Of a DNA stretch of 64,000 nt, positions 48,115 through 58,010 are shown in pieces (the stretch's first letter is position 1; each line of letters opens with the position of its first letter). The position numbers and the translations under genes were made by a program. Under the pieces are notes generated by a model, which saw nothing but the letters and a program-made list of their open reading frames with translations, made no database searches and was not told where the DNA came from. This DNA is from Candidatus Olsenella pullistercoris (GTDB lineage: Bacteria > Actinomycetota > Coriobacteriia > Coriobacteriales > Atopobiaceae): assembly GCA_019116525.1 (NCBI GenBank), contig DXBM01000019.1:1-64000 (forward strand), read 5' to 3'.

Positions 48115-48909
48115 CTAGAGCTCGTCCAGCAGGCGGCGCATCTCGGCCTGGACGGCGTGCTCGGAGTTGGTGCCAATGACGCGCTGCGCCACCTGCTTGA
48201 CGGCGTAGCGGGCGTTGCCCATCACGTAGGGGTGCCCAACGAAGCGCAGCATGGCGTAGTCGTTCATCGAGTCGCCGAAGGCCATGGCCTCGTCCGGCTC
48301 GATCCCCCAGTAGCGCATGACCTGCGCGAGGCCCGTGGCCTTGCTCACGTGGCGCGGCGTGACGTCGATCCAGCACGAGCCGCTCGGCAGGAACGTGAAC
48401 CAGTCGGACAGCTCGCGCTCCAGCACGTACGCCATGTCCATGACCTGGTCCGGGCGGTCGCAGCAGATGGCGGCCTTGATGATGCTCTTGTCGGGCGAGG
48501 GCGGGTCGAAGACGCACTGCGCGTCGGGCAGGTCCTTGTCGAGCTCGCGCACGTAGGCGGACTGGTCGTTGAGCAGGTAGCTGCGCTGCGCCTCGTAGAG
48601 CGCGAGGTGCAGGCAGTCGAACATCTGGCAGGTCTCAAAGAGCCGCAGCACCGCGGCGGTCGAGAAGACCTCGCGGTCGAGCAGGCGGCCGTCGGCGTAG
48701 ACCTGCGTGCCAAGCGAGCCGACGTAGTCGATCTCATCGGCGACGGGCTCGAAGAGCCAGCGCAGCGTGTCGTAGCGCCGCCCCGAGCTCGCCACGAAGC
48801 GCACGCCCCTCTCGCGGAGCTCACGGATGAGGCCAAAGGTCTCCTCGGGGAGGCGCGCGTCGTCGTCGAGCAGCGTGCCGTCCATGTCAGCGGCGATGAG
48901 CTTGATCAT
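48115..48909 (-). CDS. Cof-type HAD phosphatase
   Basis: IKLIAADMDGTLLDDDARLP, AFGDSMNDYAMLRFVGHPYVMGNA. Confidence 0.93.
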   Translation of the reverse strand: MIKLIAADMDGTLLDDDARLPEETFGLIRELRERGVRFVASSGRRYDTLRWLFEPVADEIDYVGSLGTQVYADGRLLDREVFSTAAVLRLFETCQMFDCLHLALYEAQRSYLLNDQSAYVRELDKDLPDAQCVFDPPSPDKSIIKAAICCDRPDQVMDMAYVLERELSDWFTFLPSGSCWIDVTPRHVSKATGLAQVMRYWGIEPDEAMAFGDSMNDYAMLRFVGHPYVMGNARYAVKQVAQRVIGTNSEHAVQAEMRRLLDEL

Positions 48910-48939
48910 GCGTGGCCCCTTTCTCAAGGCACGTCCTTG

Positions 48940-49476
48940 TCAGTTCGTCTGCGGGAGGAGGTCGAAGCGGTCCATGCTCATGATGATCTGCTCCACGTCC
49001 ACGATGCCGAGCAGCGTTGCCGCGCGACGGCCGTCCACCCACACGGCCAGGCTGCGGAAGCCCGACTCCATGCGCAGGCCCGTCCACTCCAGCCGCTCAA
49101 TCTCGTCGTAGCGCACCCAGACGTTGCGGCCCACGACGGGGGTGACGACCATGCTGTCGCTGAACACCGAGACGCGATAGCGGCCGATGCACAGCCACAG
49201 CCCGAGGCACGTGACGAGAAACGCGTCGAAGAACGCGAGCACCACCAGGGAGCTCACGGAGAGGACCCCCTCGTGGCAGAGCCACCCGAGCAGCAGGCCG
49301 AGCACGCCCATGAACGCCATCGCAAGGACGATCGCGCGCGTGAAGGAGACGGGCACGACATAGGTGTCGTGGTGGCTGTGGTGACGCTCCGAGATGCGAA
49401 CGTCGCCCATGTGCTCCAGCACCGTCGCGGCGAGGGGGACGAGCAGCGCTATGGCGAACAGGACCGTCTCAGTCAC
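48940..49476 (-). CDS. Hypothetical membrane protein (PH-like C-terminus)
   Basis: Hydrophobic N-terminal half; YRVSVFSDSMVVTPVVGRNVWVRYDEIERLEW. Confidence 0.5.
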   Translation of the reverse strand: MTETVLFAIALLVPLAATVLEHMGDVRISERHHSHHDTYVVPVSFTRAIVLAMAFMGVLGLLLGWLCHEGVLSVSSLVVLAFFDAFLVTCLGLWLCIGRYRVSVFSDSMVVTPVVGRNVWVRYDEIERLEWTGLRMESGFRSLAVWVDGRRAATLLGIVDVEQIIMSMDRFDLLPQTN

Positions 49477-49479
49477 GGG

Positions 49480-50730
49480 CTAGCCCTCCGCCGGCGCGGC
49501 CGCGAACTTGGCGACGAGCCGCTCGAGCAGGTCAACGGTGAGCTCGAGGTTGCGCACCGGGATGAACTCGCGCACGGAGTGAGCGTTGTAGCCGCCGGTC
49601 GCGATGTTGGGACACGGAAGCCCGCGGAAGGTGAGCTGGGCCCCGTCGGTGCCGCCGCGTGCAGCCACGAGCGAGGGCTCGATGCCCACCTCGCGGTTGG
49701 CCTCGAGCGCAAAGTCCACGAGGCACCGCTCGGACGGGCCGAACTTCTCGGCCATGTTGCGGTACTGCTCGCGAACGCTCACGGAGACGGTGCCCTCGCC
49801 GTAGCGCGCGTTCAGGAACGCCGCCGCGTCGCGCAGGAGCTGCTCGCGGCGGGCGAAGTCGGCGGCCTCGAAGTCTCGGACGATGTAGGTGAGCGTGACC
49901 TCAGAGGCGGTGCCGGAGATGTCGGTGGGGTGGAAGAAGCCCTCGCGGCCCTCCGTGTGCTCGGGTCGCTCGGCAGCGGGGACCAGCTGCTCGAACTCGG
50001 ACGCCACGGTGATGGCGTTGACCATGACGCCCTTGGCGCTGCCGGGGTGGACCATCACGCCGCGGACGCGCACCGTGGCCTCGCTCGCCGAGAAGCACTC
50101 GTAGTTGAACTCCCCAAGGGCCTCGCCGTCCACCGTGTAGCCCCAGCGCGCGCCGAACGCCTCGACGTCGAGCAGGCTGGCGCCGTGGCCGATCTCCTCG
50201 TCGGGAACGAAGGCGACCTTGATGGCGGGGTGCGGGAGCTCGGGGTTGGCGGCGAGCCGGGCGAGCAGGGCGCAGATCTCGGCCACGCCCGCCTTGTCGT
50301 CGGCGGAGAGCAGCGTGGTGCCGTCGGAGCACACGATGTCCTGACCAACGAAGCGCTCGAGGTCAGGCACCTGGTCGGGCGTGGTCTGAATGGGCTCTCC
50401 GTCAACGACTCCCGCCACCAGGGCGCCGCCCTCGTAGCGGACGACGTGCGGGCGCACGCCGGCGGCGGGGGCGTCGGGCGAGGAGTCGATGTGGGCGCAG
50501 AGCATGAGCGCCGGGCACTTCTCGGCGCCCGCGGACGCGGGGAGCGTGCCCGTCACGTAGGCGTGCTCGTCAACGACCACGTCGGCGCAGCCGATGGAGC
50601 GCAGCTCCTCGCCCAGCACGCGCGCCATCTCGTGCTGGCACGGCGTGGACGGGGTCTCGCCCATGTTGTCGGGGTCGGACTGGGAGTCAACCTGCACGTA
50701 GCGCATGAAGCGCTCAAGGACGTCTGACAC
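49480..50730 (-). CDS. pepT: Peptidase T
   Basis: DVLERFMRYVQVDSQSD, MLCAHIDSSPDAP, LLSADDKAGVAEI, VPDEEIGHGA, RGGTDGAQLTFRGLPCPNI. Confidence 0.95.
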   Translation of the reverse strand: MSDVLERFMRYVQVDSQSDPDNMGETPSTPCQHEMARVLGEELRSIGCADVVVDEHAYVTGTLPASAGAEKCPALMLCAHIDSSPDAPAAGVRPHVVRYEGGALVAGVVDGEPIQTTPDQVPDLERFVGQDIVCSDGTTLLSADDKAGVAEICALLARLAANPELPHPAIKVAFVPDEEIGHGASLLDVEAFGARWGYTVDGEALGEFNYECFSASEATVRVRGVMVHPGSAKGVMVNAITVASEFEQLVPAAERPEHTEGREGFFHPTDISGTASEVTLTYIVRDFEAADFARREQLLRDAAAFLNARYGEGTVSVSVREQYRNMAEKFGPSERCLVDFALEANREVGIEPSLVAARGGTDGAQLTFRGLPCPNIATGGYNAHSVREFIPVRNLELTVDLLERLVAKFAAAPAEG

Positions 50731-50836
50731 GCTCTCCTCCTCGCGTCGCGTTTGCCTGCTGATAGTCTAGCGCGCCGCGAGCGAGATGCGCGCGAGCGGT
50801 GCGGCCACGCGGGCCGCGCCTCATGAAACGCCGCCC

Positions 50837-50909
50837 GTGGGTAGCATTGCCGCCCCAAACTACCCATGACCGTCAATTCCTTTGCACTTAGCGAGAAAAA
50901 CTACCCATG
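50837..50909. repeat. AAACTACCCATG repeats with inverted GTGGGTAG
   Basis: AAACTACCCATG at 50857-50868 and 50898-50909; GTGGGTAG at 50837. Confidence 0.6.
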
Positions 50910-51001
50910 CCCAGTGATTCCCAAACAGGCAGCCGCAACGGTGGCGCCGAGCACGCCCCGAGGGGACGCTCCTCCCCTACAATGATGGAAGGGAGGGAGC
51001 C

Positions 51002-51433
51002 ATGAGAAACGCCGAGGACAGACGCAGCGCAATCCGGGACATCGTGCGCACGCAGGCCATACGGACCCAGCACGAGCTCGTCGCGGCGCTCGAGGGACGG
51101 GGCTTCAGCTGCACGCAGGCCACCGTCTCGCGCGACATCACCGAGATGCACCTGCGCAAGCTCGCGGGCGGGTGCTACATCCTCGAGGAGGACCTCAACC
51201 TGCAGTTTGTCCTCTCGGAGTTCGTGGTGGGGACAACGCGGGCCGAGGGGCTCGTCGTCGTGCGCACCCAGCCAGACACCGCCAGAAACGTCGCCTCGGC
51301 ACTTGACGACGCGCACCTCGCGCACGTCCTCGGAACGATAGCGGGAACGGACACCGTCTTTGTCGCCACCGACTCCCCCGCCGGCGCGGAGGAGGTCTGC
51401 AGCCTCGTGGCCAAGCTCAGCATGACCGCCTAG
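51002..51433 (+). CDS. argR: Arginine repressor ArgR
   Basis: AIRDIVRTQAIRTQHELVAALEGRGFSCTQATVSRDITEMHLRK; GTIAGTDTVFVAT. Confidence 0.9.
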   Translation: MRNAEDRRSAIRDIVRTQAIRTQHELVAALEGRGFSCTQATVSRDITEMHLRKLAGGCYILEEDLNLQFVLSEFVVGTTRAEGLVVVRTQPDTARNVASALDDAHLAHVLGTIAGTDTVFVATDSPAGAEEVCSLVAKLSMTA

Positions 51434-51470
51434 CGCGCCTGACGGGCCCCGCCGCAAGGCGACGGCAGGC

Positions 51471-52457
51471 CTAGCCGTAGATGCGGCTCAGCGGCGTCAC
51501 CACGTGCGGGGGCACGACACCGTCCTTGAAGGCAATGATGTTGTCGGCGACCGCCATGCCCATGCGCAGGTTGGACTCGTAGGTCGCGGAGCCCGCGTGC
51601 GGCGTCACGAGAACGTTGGGAAGGTCGTAGATCGGCGAGTGCCTGGGCGGCTCACCCTCGTGGACGTCTGCCGCATAGCCGTAGATCTGGCCCGCGAGCA
51701 GGGTCTTCTCGAGGGCAGAGTGCCGCACGATGCCGTCTCGGGCGGTGTTCACGAGAATGGCGTCCGGCTTCATCATGCGCAGCTCCTTGGCGCCGATGAG
51801 GTTCTTGGTGGCGCTGGTGAGCGGCGTGTGGATGGTCACGATGTCACTGCGGCGGAGCAGGTCGTTCAGGCTCGTGTAGATGAGGCCGAGCTTGGTTGCC
51901 TCGGTGCTCTGCCGGATGTCGTTGCCGAGGATGTCCATGCCAAAGCCCATGGCCCGGCGGGCCACGGCGCGCCCGATCGCGCCGACGCCGATGATCCCGA
52001 TGGTCTTGTCGTGCAGGCTGTGGCCGGCGCGCTTCTTCCAGACGTCCTGCTTGAGCTCGTTGTTCATGAGCGTGATGTGTCGCTCGAGGTCAAGGATGAG
52101 GCCGAAGGTGAGGTCCGCCGTCTCCTCGGCGTTGACGCCCGGCGTGTTGGTGATCACGATGCCGCGCTCCGTGGCGGCGGCGTAGTCGATGTTGTTGACG
52201 CCGGACCCGTGGCGCGCGATGAGCCGCAGGTTGGGAAGGCTCCGAATGACGTCTCCGGAGAAGTCGTCGTTGCCCACGATCACCGCGTCGGCGTCATAGG
52301 CAAAGTCGACGATCTCGGACTTGGTGAGGACGCGGCCGTGGGGGTTGACCCTCACCTCGCACCCCGCCGACTCGAGCCGCTCGAGTGCCTCGTGCGTGAA
52401 CACGCCGAACGTTGCTGCACAGGATGCTACCTTGAATGGCTGGGGGGCGTTGCTCAT
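51471..52457 (-). CDS. D-isomer-specific 2-hydroxyacid dehydrogenase
   Basis: IARHGSGVNNIDYAAATERGI, TIGIIGVGAIGRAVARRA, DAILVNTARDGIV. Confidence 0.92.
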   Translation of the reverse strand: MSNAPQPFKVASCAATFGVFTHEALERLESAGCEVRVNPHGRVLTKSEIVDFAYDADAVIVGNDDFSGDVIRSLPNLRLIARHGSGVNNIDYAAATERGIVITNTPGVNAEETADLTFGLILDLERHITLMNNELKQDVWKKRAGHSLHDKTIGIIGVGAIGRAVARRAMGFGMDILGNDIRQSTEATKLGLIYTSLNDLLRRSDIVTIHTPLTSATKNLIGAKELRMMKPDAILVNTARDGIVRHSALEKTLLAGQIYGYAADVHEGEPPRHSPIYDLPNVLVTPHAGSATYESNLRMGMAVADNIIAFKDGVVPPHVVTPLSRIYG

Positions 52458-52527
52458 GGCTCGGTGCTTTCGATGTGACAAGGGTTCTCACTGGTCATGA
52501 TACCCGATGACGGGCACGCAGGGAGCG

Positions 52528-53373
52528 CTATCCCTCCGAGAGGAGCCTAAGGAGCGTGCGACCGACACCGCCCTCGTCGTTGCTCTCGCACGTGAGGTTC
52601 GCCGCCTCGAGGCAGGGCCTCAGGGCGTTTCCCATGGCCACCCCAACGCCTGCCGTCGCAACGAGCTCGACGTCATTGCCCCCGTCCCCGAAGGCCACGG
52701 AGGATGAGAGGTCAAGGTCCTCGTGCTCGCAGAGCCAGGCGAGCGCCGAGCCCTTGTTCGCTCCGAGCACGCACACCTCGATGTGCTCCGCCTCAGGGGT
52801 CAGATAGCAAATCCCCTCGATCGCGTCCACCGCCGCCATCATGGCGTCGCGAGTTTCCTCGTCCTTGAAGCAGAGATGGAGGCGCTCTACGCGACGCGCG
52901 CGCACGACGATCTGCGGCACCTCCTCTTCCACGCACCGCCGGTTGGAGCGTATGTAGGCGAGCATCCTCGGCTCGATGCCGTACTCCCCGATGGTCGAGA
53001 ATCGCTCGGCGTTCACCCACGCCACCCCGTCCGCGAACACGTCGAACTGCATCTCACGACCCTGCAGGGCCTCGAAGAGGCGCACCGCGGCGTCCTTGGG
53101 AAACGAGATCTCGCGGAGCGGCTCGAGCTCCGCCGCTCCGTCGGCGTGCCGGACCCTGTATATTGAGGCCCCGTTCGAGCACACGGCATAGCGCGTGGCG
53201 GGATGGTCGATGACCGCGCTCACGAAGCCCGACCCCGCGCGCCCCGAGCATGGCGCGAACGGGACGCCCAGGGCGGCGAGCGCGCCGAGCGCCTCGAGGT
53301 TGACCGGCGGGACGGTCTTGTCGCTCGCAAGAAACGTCCCGTCCATGTCACTGAGCACAACTGACGGCACCAT
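52528..53373 (-). CDS. Cof-type HAD phosphatase
   Basis: VVLSDMDGTFLASDKTV, AFGDGGNDVELVATAGVGVAMGNA. Confidence 0.92.
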   Translation of the reverse strand: MVPSVVLSDMDGTFLASDKTVPPVNLEALGALAALGVPFAPCSGRAGSGFVSAVIDHPATRYAVCSNGASIYRVRHADGAAELEPLREISFPKDAAVRLFEALQGREMQFDVFADGVAWVNAERFSTIGEYGIEPRMLAYIRSNRRCVEEEVPQIVVRARRVERLHLCFKDEETRDAMMAAVDAIEGICYLTPEAEHIEVCVLGANKGSALAWLCEHEDLDLSSSVAFGDGGNDVELVATAGVGVAMGNALRPCLEAANLTCESNDEGGVGRTLLRLLSEG

Positions 53374-53404
53374 GTGAAGCCTCCTGTCCGCCGGGCCCTC
53401 GAGC

Positions 53405-55051
53405 CTAGCGCTCGAGCACGGCTCCCGTCTTGGCGGAACCAACCTGGGCGGCATAACGGGCGAGCAGGCGCCCCCCGTTGTCGTGGATGACGGGGGCCCA
53501 TGTCTCCCTGCGGCGCGCAAGCTCCTCGTCGGAGACGTCAAGCTCAATTCGGTTGTTGGGAAGGTCCACCCTGATCACGTCACCGTCCTCGACCAGGGCA
53601 ATCGGGGAGCCCTCGTACGCCTCGGGGCAGAGGTACCCCACGGACAGGCCTCCTGAGGCGCCGGAGAAGCGGCCGTCGGTAATGACGGCGGAGTTGGGGA
53701 TGCCCTTCATGATCTCGGTGACGCGGTGGAGCTCCTTCATGCCGGGGCCGCCCTTCGGCCCCTCGTAGCGGATGACGACGGCGGTCCCGGGCTTGATGGC
53801 ATGGGCGTCATACGCGGCGAAGGCCTCGTCCTCGGAGTCGAACACCTGGGCCGTGCCGCTCCACACGTGCTGGTCGGCAGGCACCGCGCTCGTCTTCACG
53901 AGCGCGCCCTCCGGGGCGAGGTTCCCGTAGAGCACCTGGATGCCGTTGGCAACGGAGGAGGGATCATCCTGCTCGCGTATCACCGAGCGGTCGCAGCGGA
54001 GCACGGACGTCTCGAGGTTCTCGGCGAGCGTGTGGCCTGTGACCGTCATGACGGAGGCGTCCAGGTCCCCCTCGATGGTCTTGAGCACCGCGGGGATGCC
54101 GCCCGCCTTGTAGAGGTTCACGCAGGAGATGTCACCGTTCGGGACGATGTTGCAGATGACCGGCGTCCTTGAGGTGATCTCGGCGACCTGCGCCCACGTG
54201 CACGAGAGGCCGAGCTCCTGGGCGAGCGCCGGGAGGTGAATCAACGCGTTGAGCGACCCCCCGATCGAGGCGAGCAGCCGAACGGCGTTGTCAATCGCGG
54301 CCTGCGTCATGATGTCCGACGGACGGATGTCGCGCCGTACAAGCTCGACGACAGCTGCGCCGGTCCTTCTCGCCGAGAAGCGCCGCTGACTCGTCGAGGA
54401 GGGCCACAGGGCGCCGTTGGGCAGCATCATGCCCAGTCCCTCGGTCAGGCACGCCATCGTGTTGGCGGTGCCGAGGAACGGGCACACGCCCGGACCGGTG
54501 TAGTAGCGCAGCGTTCCCTCGATCACGTCGCGCTCGGTGATCTCGCCGGCAAGGAAGCGGGCACGGAGCGCCTTCGACTCCGACGGCCTGATCTCGTCGT
54601 AGCACGGGCCGCAGGTCACAAGGGCGCTCGGAAGGTTCACACGAGCCGCCGCCATGAGCATGCCCGGGATGATCTTGTCACAGCTCCCCAGGTAGACCAC
54701 GCCGTCGAAGCAGCCCTCTCCCACGATCATGGCCTCGCAGGAGTCGGCGATGACCTCTCGGCTCGGCAGGCAGTAGCGCATGCCGGCATGCCCCTGCGCG
54801 ATGCCGTCGCACATGCCGATCGTGTTGAACTCGATGGGCTCGCCTCCCGCCTCAAGCACGCCCTTCTTGACCTCCTGTGCGAGCTGACGAAGGGGCTCGT
54901 GCCCAGGGCAGACCTCGTTCCAGCTGTTGGCGATCGCGATGAGGGGCTTGTCGGGGTTCTCGAGCGAGTCAACGGAGACGCCCGCAGCGGCAAGGTGGGC
55001 CTTGGAGATGGCCCGCTGGAAGGGCTCGAGCTTGTCGATTGCACGGAGCAT
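53405..55051 (-). CDS. IlvD/Edd-family dehydratase
   Basis: GSCDKIIPGMLMAAARVNLPS, YTGPGVCPFLGTANTMACLTEGLG, ITDGRFSGASGG. Confidence 0.92.
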   Translation of the reverse strand: MLRAIDKLEPFQRAISKAHLAAAGVSVDSLENPDKPLIAIANSWNEVCPGHEPLRQLAQEVKKGVLEAGGEPIEFNTIGMCDGIAQGHAGMRYCLPSREVIADSCEAMIVGEGCFDGVVYLGSCDKIIPGMLMAAARVNLPSALVTCGPCYDEIRPSESKALRARFLAGEITERDVIEGTLRYYTGPGVCPFLGTANTMACLTEGLGMMLPNGALWPSSTSQRRFSARRTGAAVVELVRRDIRPSDIMTQAAIDNAVRLLASIGGSLNALIHLPALAQELGLSCTWAQVAEITSRTPVICNIVPNGDISCVNLYKAGGIPAVLKTIEGDLDASVMTVTGHTLAENLETSVLRCDRSVIREQDDPSSVANGIQVLYGNLAPEGALVKTSAVPADQHVWSGTAQVFDSEDEAFAAYDAHAIKPGTAVVIRYEGPKGGPGMKELHRVTEIMKGIPNSAVITDGRFSGASGGLSVGYLCPEAYEGSPIALVEDGDVIRVDLPNNRIELDVSDEELARRRETWAPVIHDNGGRLLARYAAQVGSAKTGAVLER

Positions 55052-55109
55052 GCGCGGATCCTTTCTCGCTGGCCGCGGCGTGCCGTGGCCTGTGGCACCG
55101 GTTTCTCGT

Positions 55110-55178
55110 GGGCCTGACGCCGGCTCCTTCCGAAGTCGGCGTCAGGCCCACCACTCCCGCCCGGCCGGGAGTGGTGGG
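55110..55178. terminator. Two back-to-back strong hairpins between EIIC and ilvD-like genes
   Basis: GGGCCTGACGCCG...CGGCGTCAGGCCC then CCACCACTCCCG...CGGGAGTGGTGG. Confidence 0.75.
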
Positions 55179-55192
55179 AGGAGGCAGGGGCC

Positions 55193-56548
55193 TTAGGCCT
55201 CCTCGGCCTCCTTCTGCTGGGAGGGCTTGTAGTAGAACTTGTAGATCATCCAGAAGCCGACGCCAAAGAGGATGGTGAGCGGCACGACGATGACCCAGTT
55301 CTGCTGGACGGCCATGACGACGTCCCAGATGAACGGGCCGGCCTTGAAGTAGGTGATCGCGGCCGAGCCGGCGGGGAACTCGTAGCCCACGCTGGCGGCG
55401 AGCTCGGTGAACAGCGGGCCGATCGTGGTGGAGGAGTACAGGCCGACGATGATGATGGGAATGCCCGTGAGGAACGTCTTCACGATGTCGCCGCGGAAGA
55501 GGACAGCGGCGCCGATGATGAAGGCGCAGAGGTTCGCGACGTCGCCGAAGGGCAGGGTCTTGTTGCCCGGCAGGATGATCGCGAGCAGGATCGTCACGGG
55601 GATGAGCAGGACGGCGCCGGTGACGACGGCGGGGTTGGCCGTAAGGATGGGCCAGTCCAGACCGATGTAGAACTTGCGGCCAGGGAAGCGGGCCTTCATG
55701 AAGGTGGTCGCGGCGTTGGAGATCGGCATGAGCGCCTCGGAGAAGAGCTGCGCGATGCGCGGGAGCACCACGACGTAGGCAGCCACGGCGATGGCCAGCG
55801 ACAGGCACCCGGGCACGTCCTCACCAGCAACGACGCCAATGATGAGGCCCATCACGATGCCGATGGTGGCGGGGTCGCCAAGGAAGCCGATCTTGCTCTG
55901 GATCGTGGCGGCGTCGAAGGTCTTGCCCTTGAGGAACGGGAGACGGTCGACGAGCATGGCGATCGGCATGACCGGAAGGATGTTGGCGAGGCCGGAGTGC
56001 GTGCAGGTCACGTCAGGGATGCCCGTGGAGTCCTGGACGTCCTTGGCGAACAGGTCGCCGAGCTTGAGCTCGGCCACAACGAACACCGCGGCAACGACGT
56101 AGGCGACGATGAGGTTGCCCGTGGCCATGTAGGCGATGGCCGCCAGGAAGATCTTGGTCCAGACGTTCCAGAGGTCAACGTTCAGGGTGTCGGTCCAGTT
56201 GAGGGCCAGCATCACGAGGTTGATGATGATCTGGAGCGGGAACACGGTGGCAGCGAGCGGCCACGCCCATGCGATCATCGAGGCGGGCGTCCAGCCCACG
56301 TCGATGTACTCGAGGCCCGTGCCCGAGTTCTCCATGGCGGTCTGCGCGACGGGAGCGATGGTGCCCGTGAGCAGCGCGCTGTTGAGCGCGTTAATCGCCG
56401 TGAAGGCGATGCCGAGCATGACGCCGGCCTTGAAGGCCTTGCCCGGCTTCATGCCGAAGATGAGTCCGATGATGAACATCACGATGGGAAGGAAGACCGA
56501 GGCGCCAAGGCCAACGATCCAGTCAACTACTGCGGAGAGAACTTCCAT
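55193..56548 (-). CDS. PTS galactitol-type EIIC
   Basis: VDWIVGLGASVFLPIVMFIIGLIFGMKPGKAFKAGVMLGIAFTAINAL and many TM segments. Confidence 0.93.
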   Translation of the reverse strand: MEVLSAVVDWIVGLGASVFLPIVMFIIGLIFGMKPGKAFKAGVMLGIAFTAINALNSALLTGTIAPVAQTAMENSGTGLEYIDVGWTPASMIAWAWPLAATVFPLQIIINLVMLALNWTDTLNVDLWNVWTKIFLAAIAYMATGNLIVAYVVAAVFVVAELKLGDLFAKDVQDSTGIPDVTCTHSGLANILPVMPIAMLVDRLPFLKGKTFDAATIQSKIGFLGDPATIGIVMGLIIGVVAGEDVPGCLSLAIAVAAYVVVLPRIAQLFSEALMPISNAATTFMKARFPGRKFYIGLDWPILTANPAVVTGAVLLIPVTILLAIILPGNKTLPFGDVANLCAFIIGAAVLFRGDIVKTFLTGIPIIIVGLYSSTTIGPLFTELAASVGYEFPAGSAAITYFKAGPFIWDVVMAVQQNWVIVVPLTILFGVGFWMIYKFYYKPSQQKEAEEA

Positions 56549-56595
56549 CGATCTGCCCCCTTTCTAGGTGCGGTACGGTCTGCGCTGGGAAGGGA

Positions 56596-56874
56596 CTAGT
56601 CCTTGACGATCTGGTACACCTGCTCGAGAACAGCCTCCTCTCCCATGCCGGTCAGAAGCGCGACGCCGGGAACGACGGGGATGTCGCCGCACTTGATGTT
56701 GGGGTTAGTGGAGACCAGGCAGTCGGCGACGAGCCCGCCGCCGTTGACCATGCCGTAGTTTGTGGTCTGGACGTCGCACTGGACGCCGCGGGCCTCAAGA
56801 TACTCGCGAATCTTCGCCGCGATCATCGTCGAGGTGGCAACGCCCGAGCCGCACACCGCGTAGATCTTCTTCAT
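56596..56874 (-). CDS. PTS EIIB (galactitol-type)
   Basis: KKIYAVCGSGVATSTMIAAKIREYLEARG. Confidence 0.92.
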   Translation of the reverse strand: MKKIYAVCGSGVATSTMIAAKIREYLEARGVQCDVQTTNYGMVNGGGLVADCLVSTNPNIKCGDIPVVPGVALLTGMGEEAVLEQVYQIVKD

Positions 56875-56918
56875 TTCCTGTCTTCCTTTCTCCTGGGCGG
56901 GCTCCCTGCCCGCGCTTC

Positions 56919-57983
56919 TTATGCCTGGGTGGGGTCGAGAATGACCTTGAAGCACTCCCCGCGGACCATGAGGCCAAAGCCCTCGTTGATCTGCGAGAGG
57001 GGCAGCCGGTGAGTGATGAGCTTCTCTGCGGGGATGAGCTCGTTCACGAGAAGCTGCTCGGCCTGCTGGAACTGGCGCGGGGTCGAGCCGAACGAACCAA
57101 TGACCTTGAGCTCCTTGTAGTGGATCAGGTTTCCGTCAACGCCGAGCGCGGGGTCGTCCTTCGGGAAGCCGGCGAAGAACTCGACGGTGCCGCCCTTCGC
57201 TGCGACCGTGAGCGCCTGGACGGCCGACGCCTTGGCGGTGTTGGCGACGCACACCTTGTTGGCGCCCATGCCGTCGGTCACGGACATCACGAACTCCTGC
57301 AAATCACCGTCAGTCTTGAGGCAGAAGTAGTGGTCGGCGACGCCCATCGCGCGCGCCTTCTCGAGGCGGTCGGGGGAGCGGTTGACGAGGATGATCTTCG
57401 AGGCACCCTTGAGGCGACCGATCATGGCGTGCATGATGCCGATCGAGCCGCTGCCGAGGATGAGGAGGGTGTCGCCGAGGCGCACGTCAAGCTCCTCCTC
57501 ACCGTGCAGCGCGGAGACGGCGGGGTCGCCCAGCGCCGCCAGCTCGTACTTCTTGCCCTCGGGAATATGGAAGACGGTGCCCGCCTCGATGGTCTTCTTC
57601 GGGATCTTCACGTACTCGGCAAAGGCGCCCGGGAGCACGGTCCCGATGCCAGGGCGGTCGACGCACAGGTTCTGCAGGCCACGCTGGCAGTAGTAGCAGT
57701 GCCCGCAGGGAATCCCCGGGTGAACGCTCACGCGGTCGCCAACGGAGACGCCCTCGACGTTTGCCCCGACCTCAACCACGTCGCCGGCGAACTCGTGCCC
57801 AAGAATCTGCGGAGTCTTGACCTTGGCGTGACCGTGCTGGTAGGTGCGCAGGTCGCTGCCGCAGATAGCCACGGCACGGACCTTGAGGAGGAACTCGTCG
57901 GGTCCGATCTGGGGAACGGGGACGCGCTCGTAGCGAATGTCCTCGATGCCGTGGAAAACTCCTGCGTTCATGGTCTCGCTCAT
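56919..57983 (-). CDS. Zinc-type alcohol/polyol-phosphate dehydrogenase
   Basis: AICGSDLRTYQHGHAKVKTPQILGHEFAGDVVEVG; HPGIPCGHCYYCQRGLQNLC. Confidence 0.92.
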   Translation of the reverse strand: MSETMNAGVFHGIEDIRYERVPVPQIGPDEFLLKVRAVAICGSDLRTYQHGHAKVKTPQILGHEFAGDVVEVGANVEGVSVGDRVSVHPGIPCGHCYYCQRGLQNLCVDRPGIGTVLPGAFAEYVKIPKKTIEAGTVFHIPEGKKYELAALGDPAVSALHGEEELDVRLGDTLLILGSGSIGIMHAMIGRLKGASKIILVNRSPDRLEKARAMGVADHYFCLKTDGDLQEFVMSVTDGMGANKVCVANTAKASAVQALTVAAKGGTVEFFAGFPKDDPALGVDGNLIHYKELKVIGSFGSTPRQFQQAEQLLVNELIPAEKLITHRLPLSQINEGFGLMVRGECFKVILDPTQA

Positions 57984-58010
57984 GGTGCTCCTTTCGGTGG
58001 GTGCTCTCCG

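Noticed and set aside
48025-50727. 900-aa plus-strand ORF
   Set aside because: Spans the antisense of three real genes (HAD, membrane protein, pepT)
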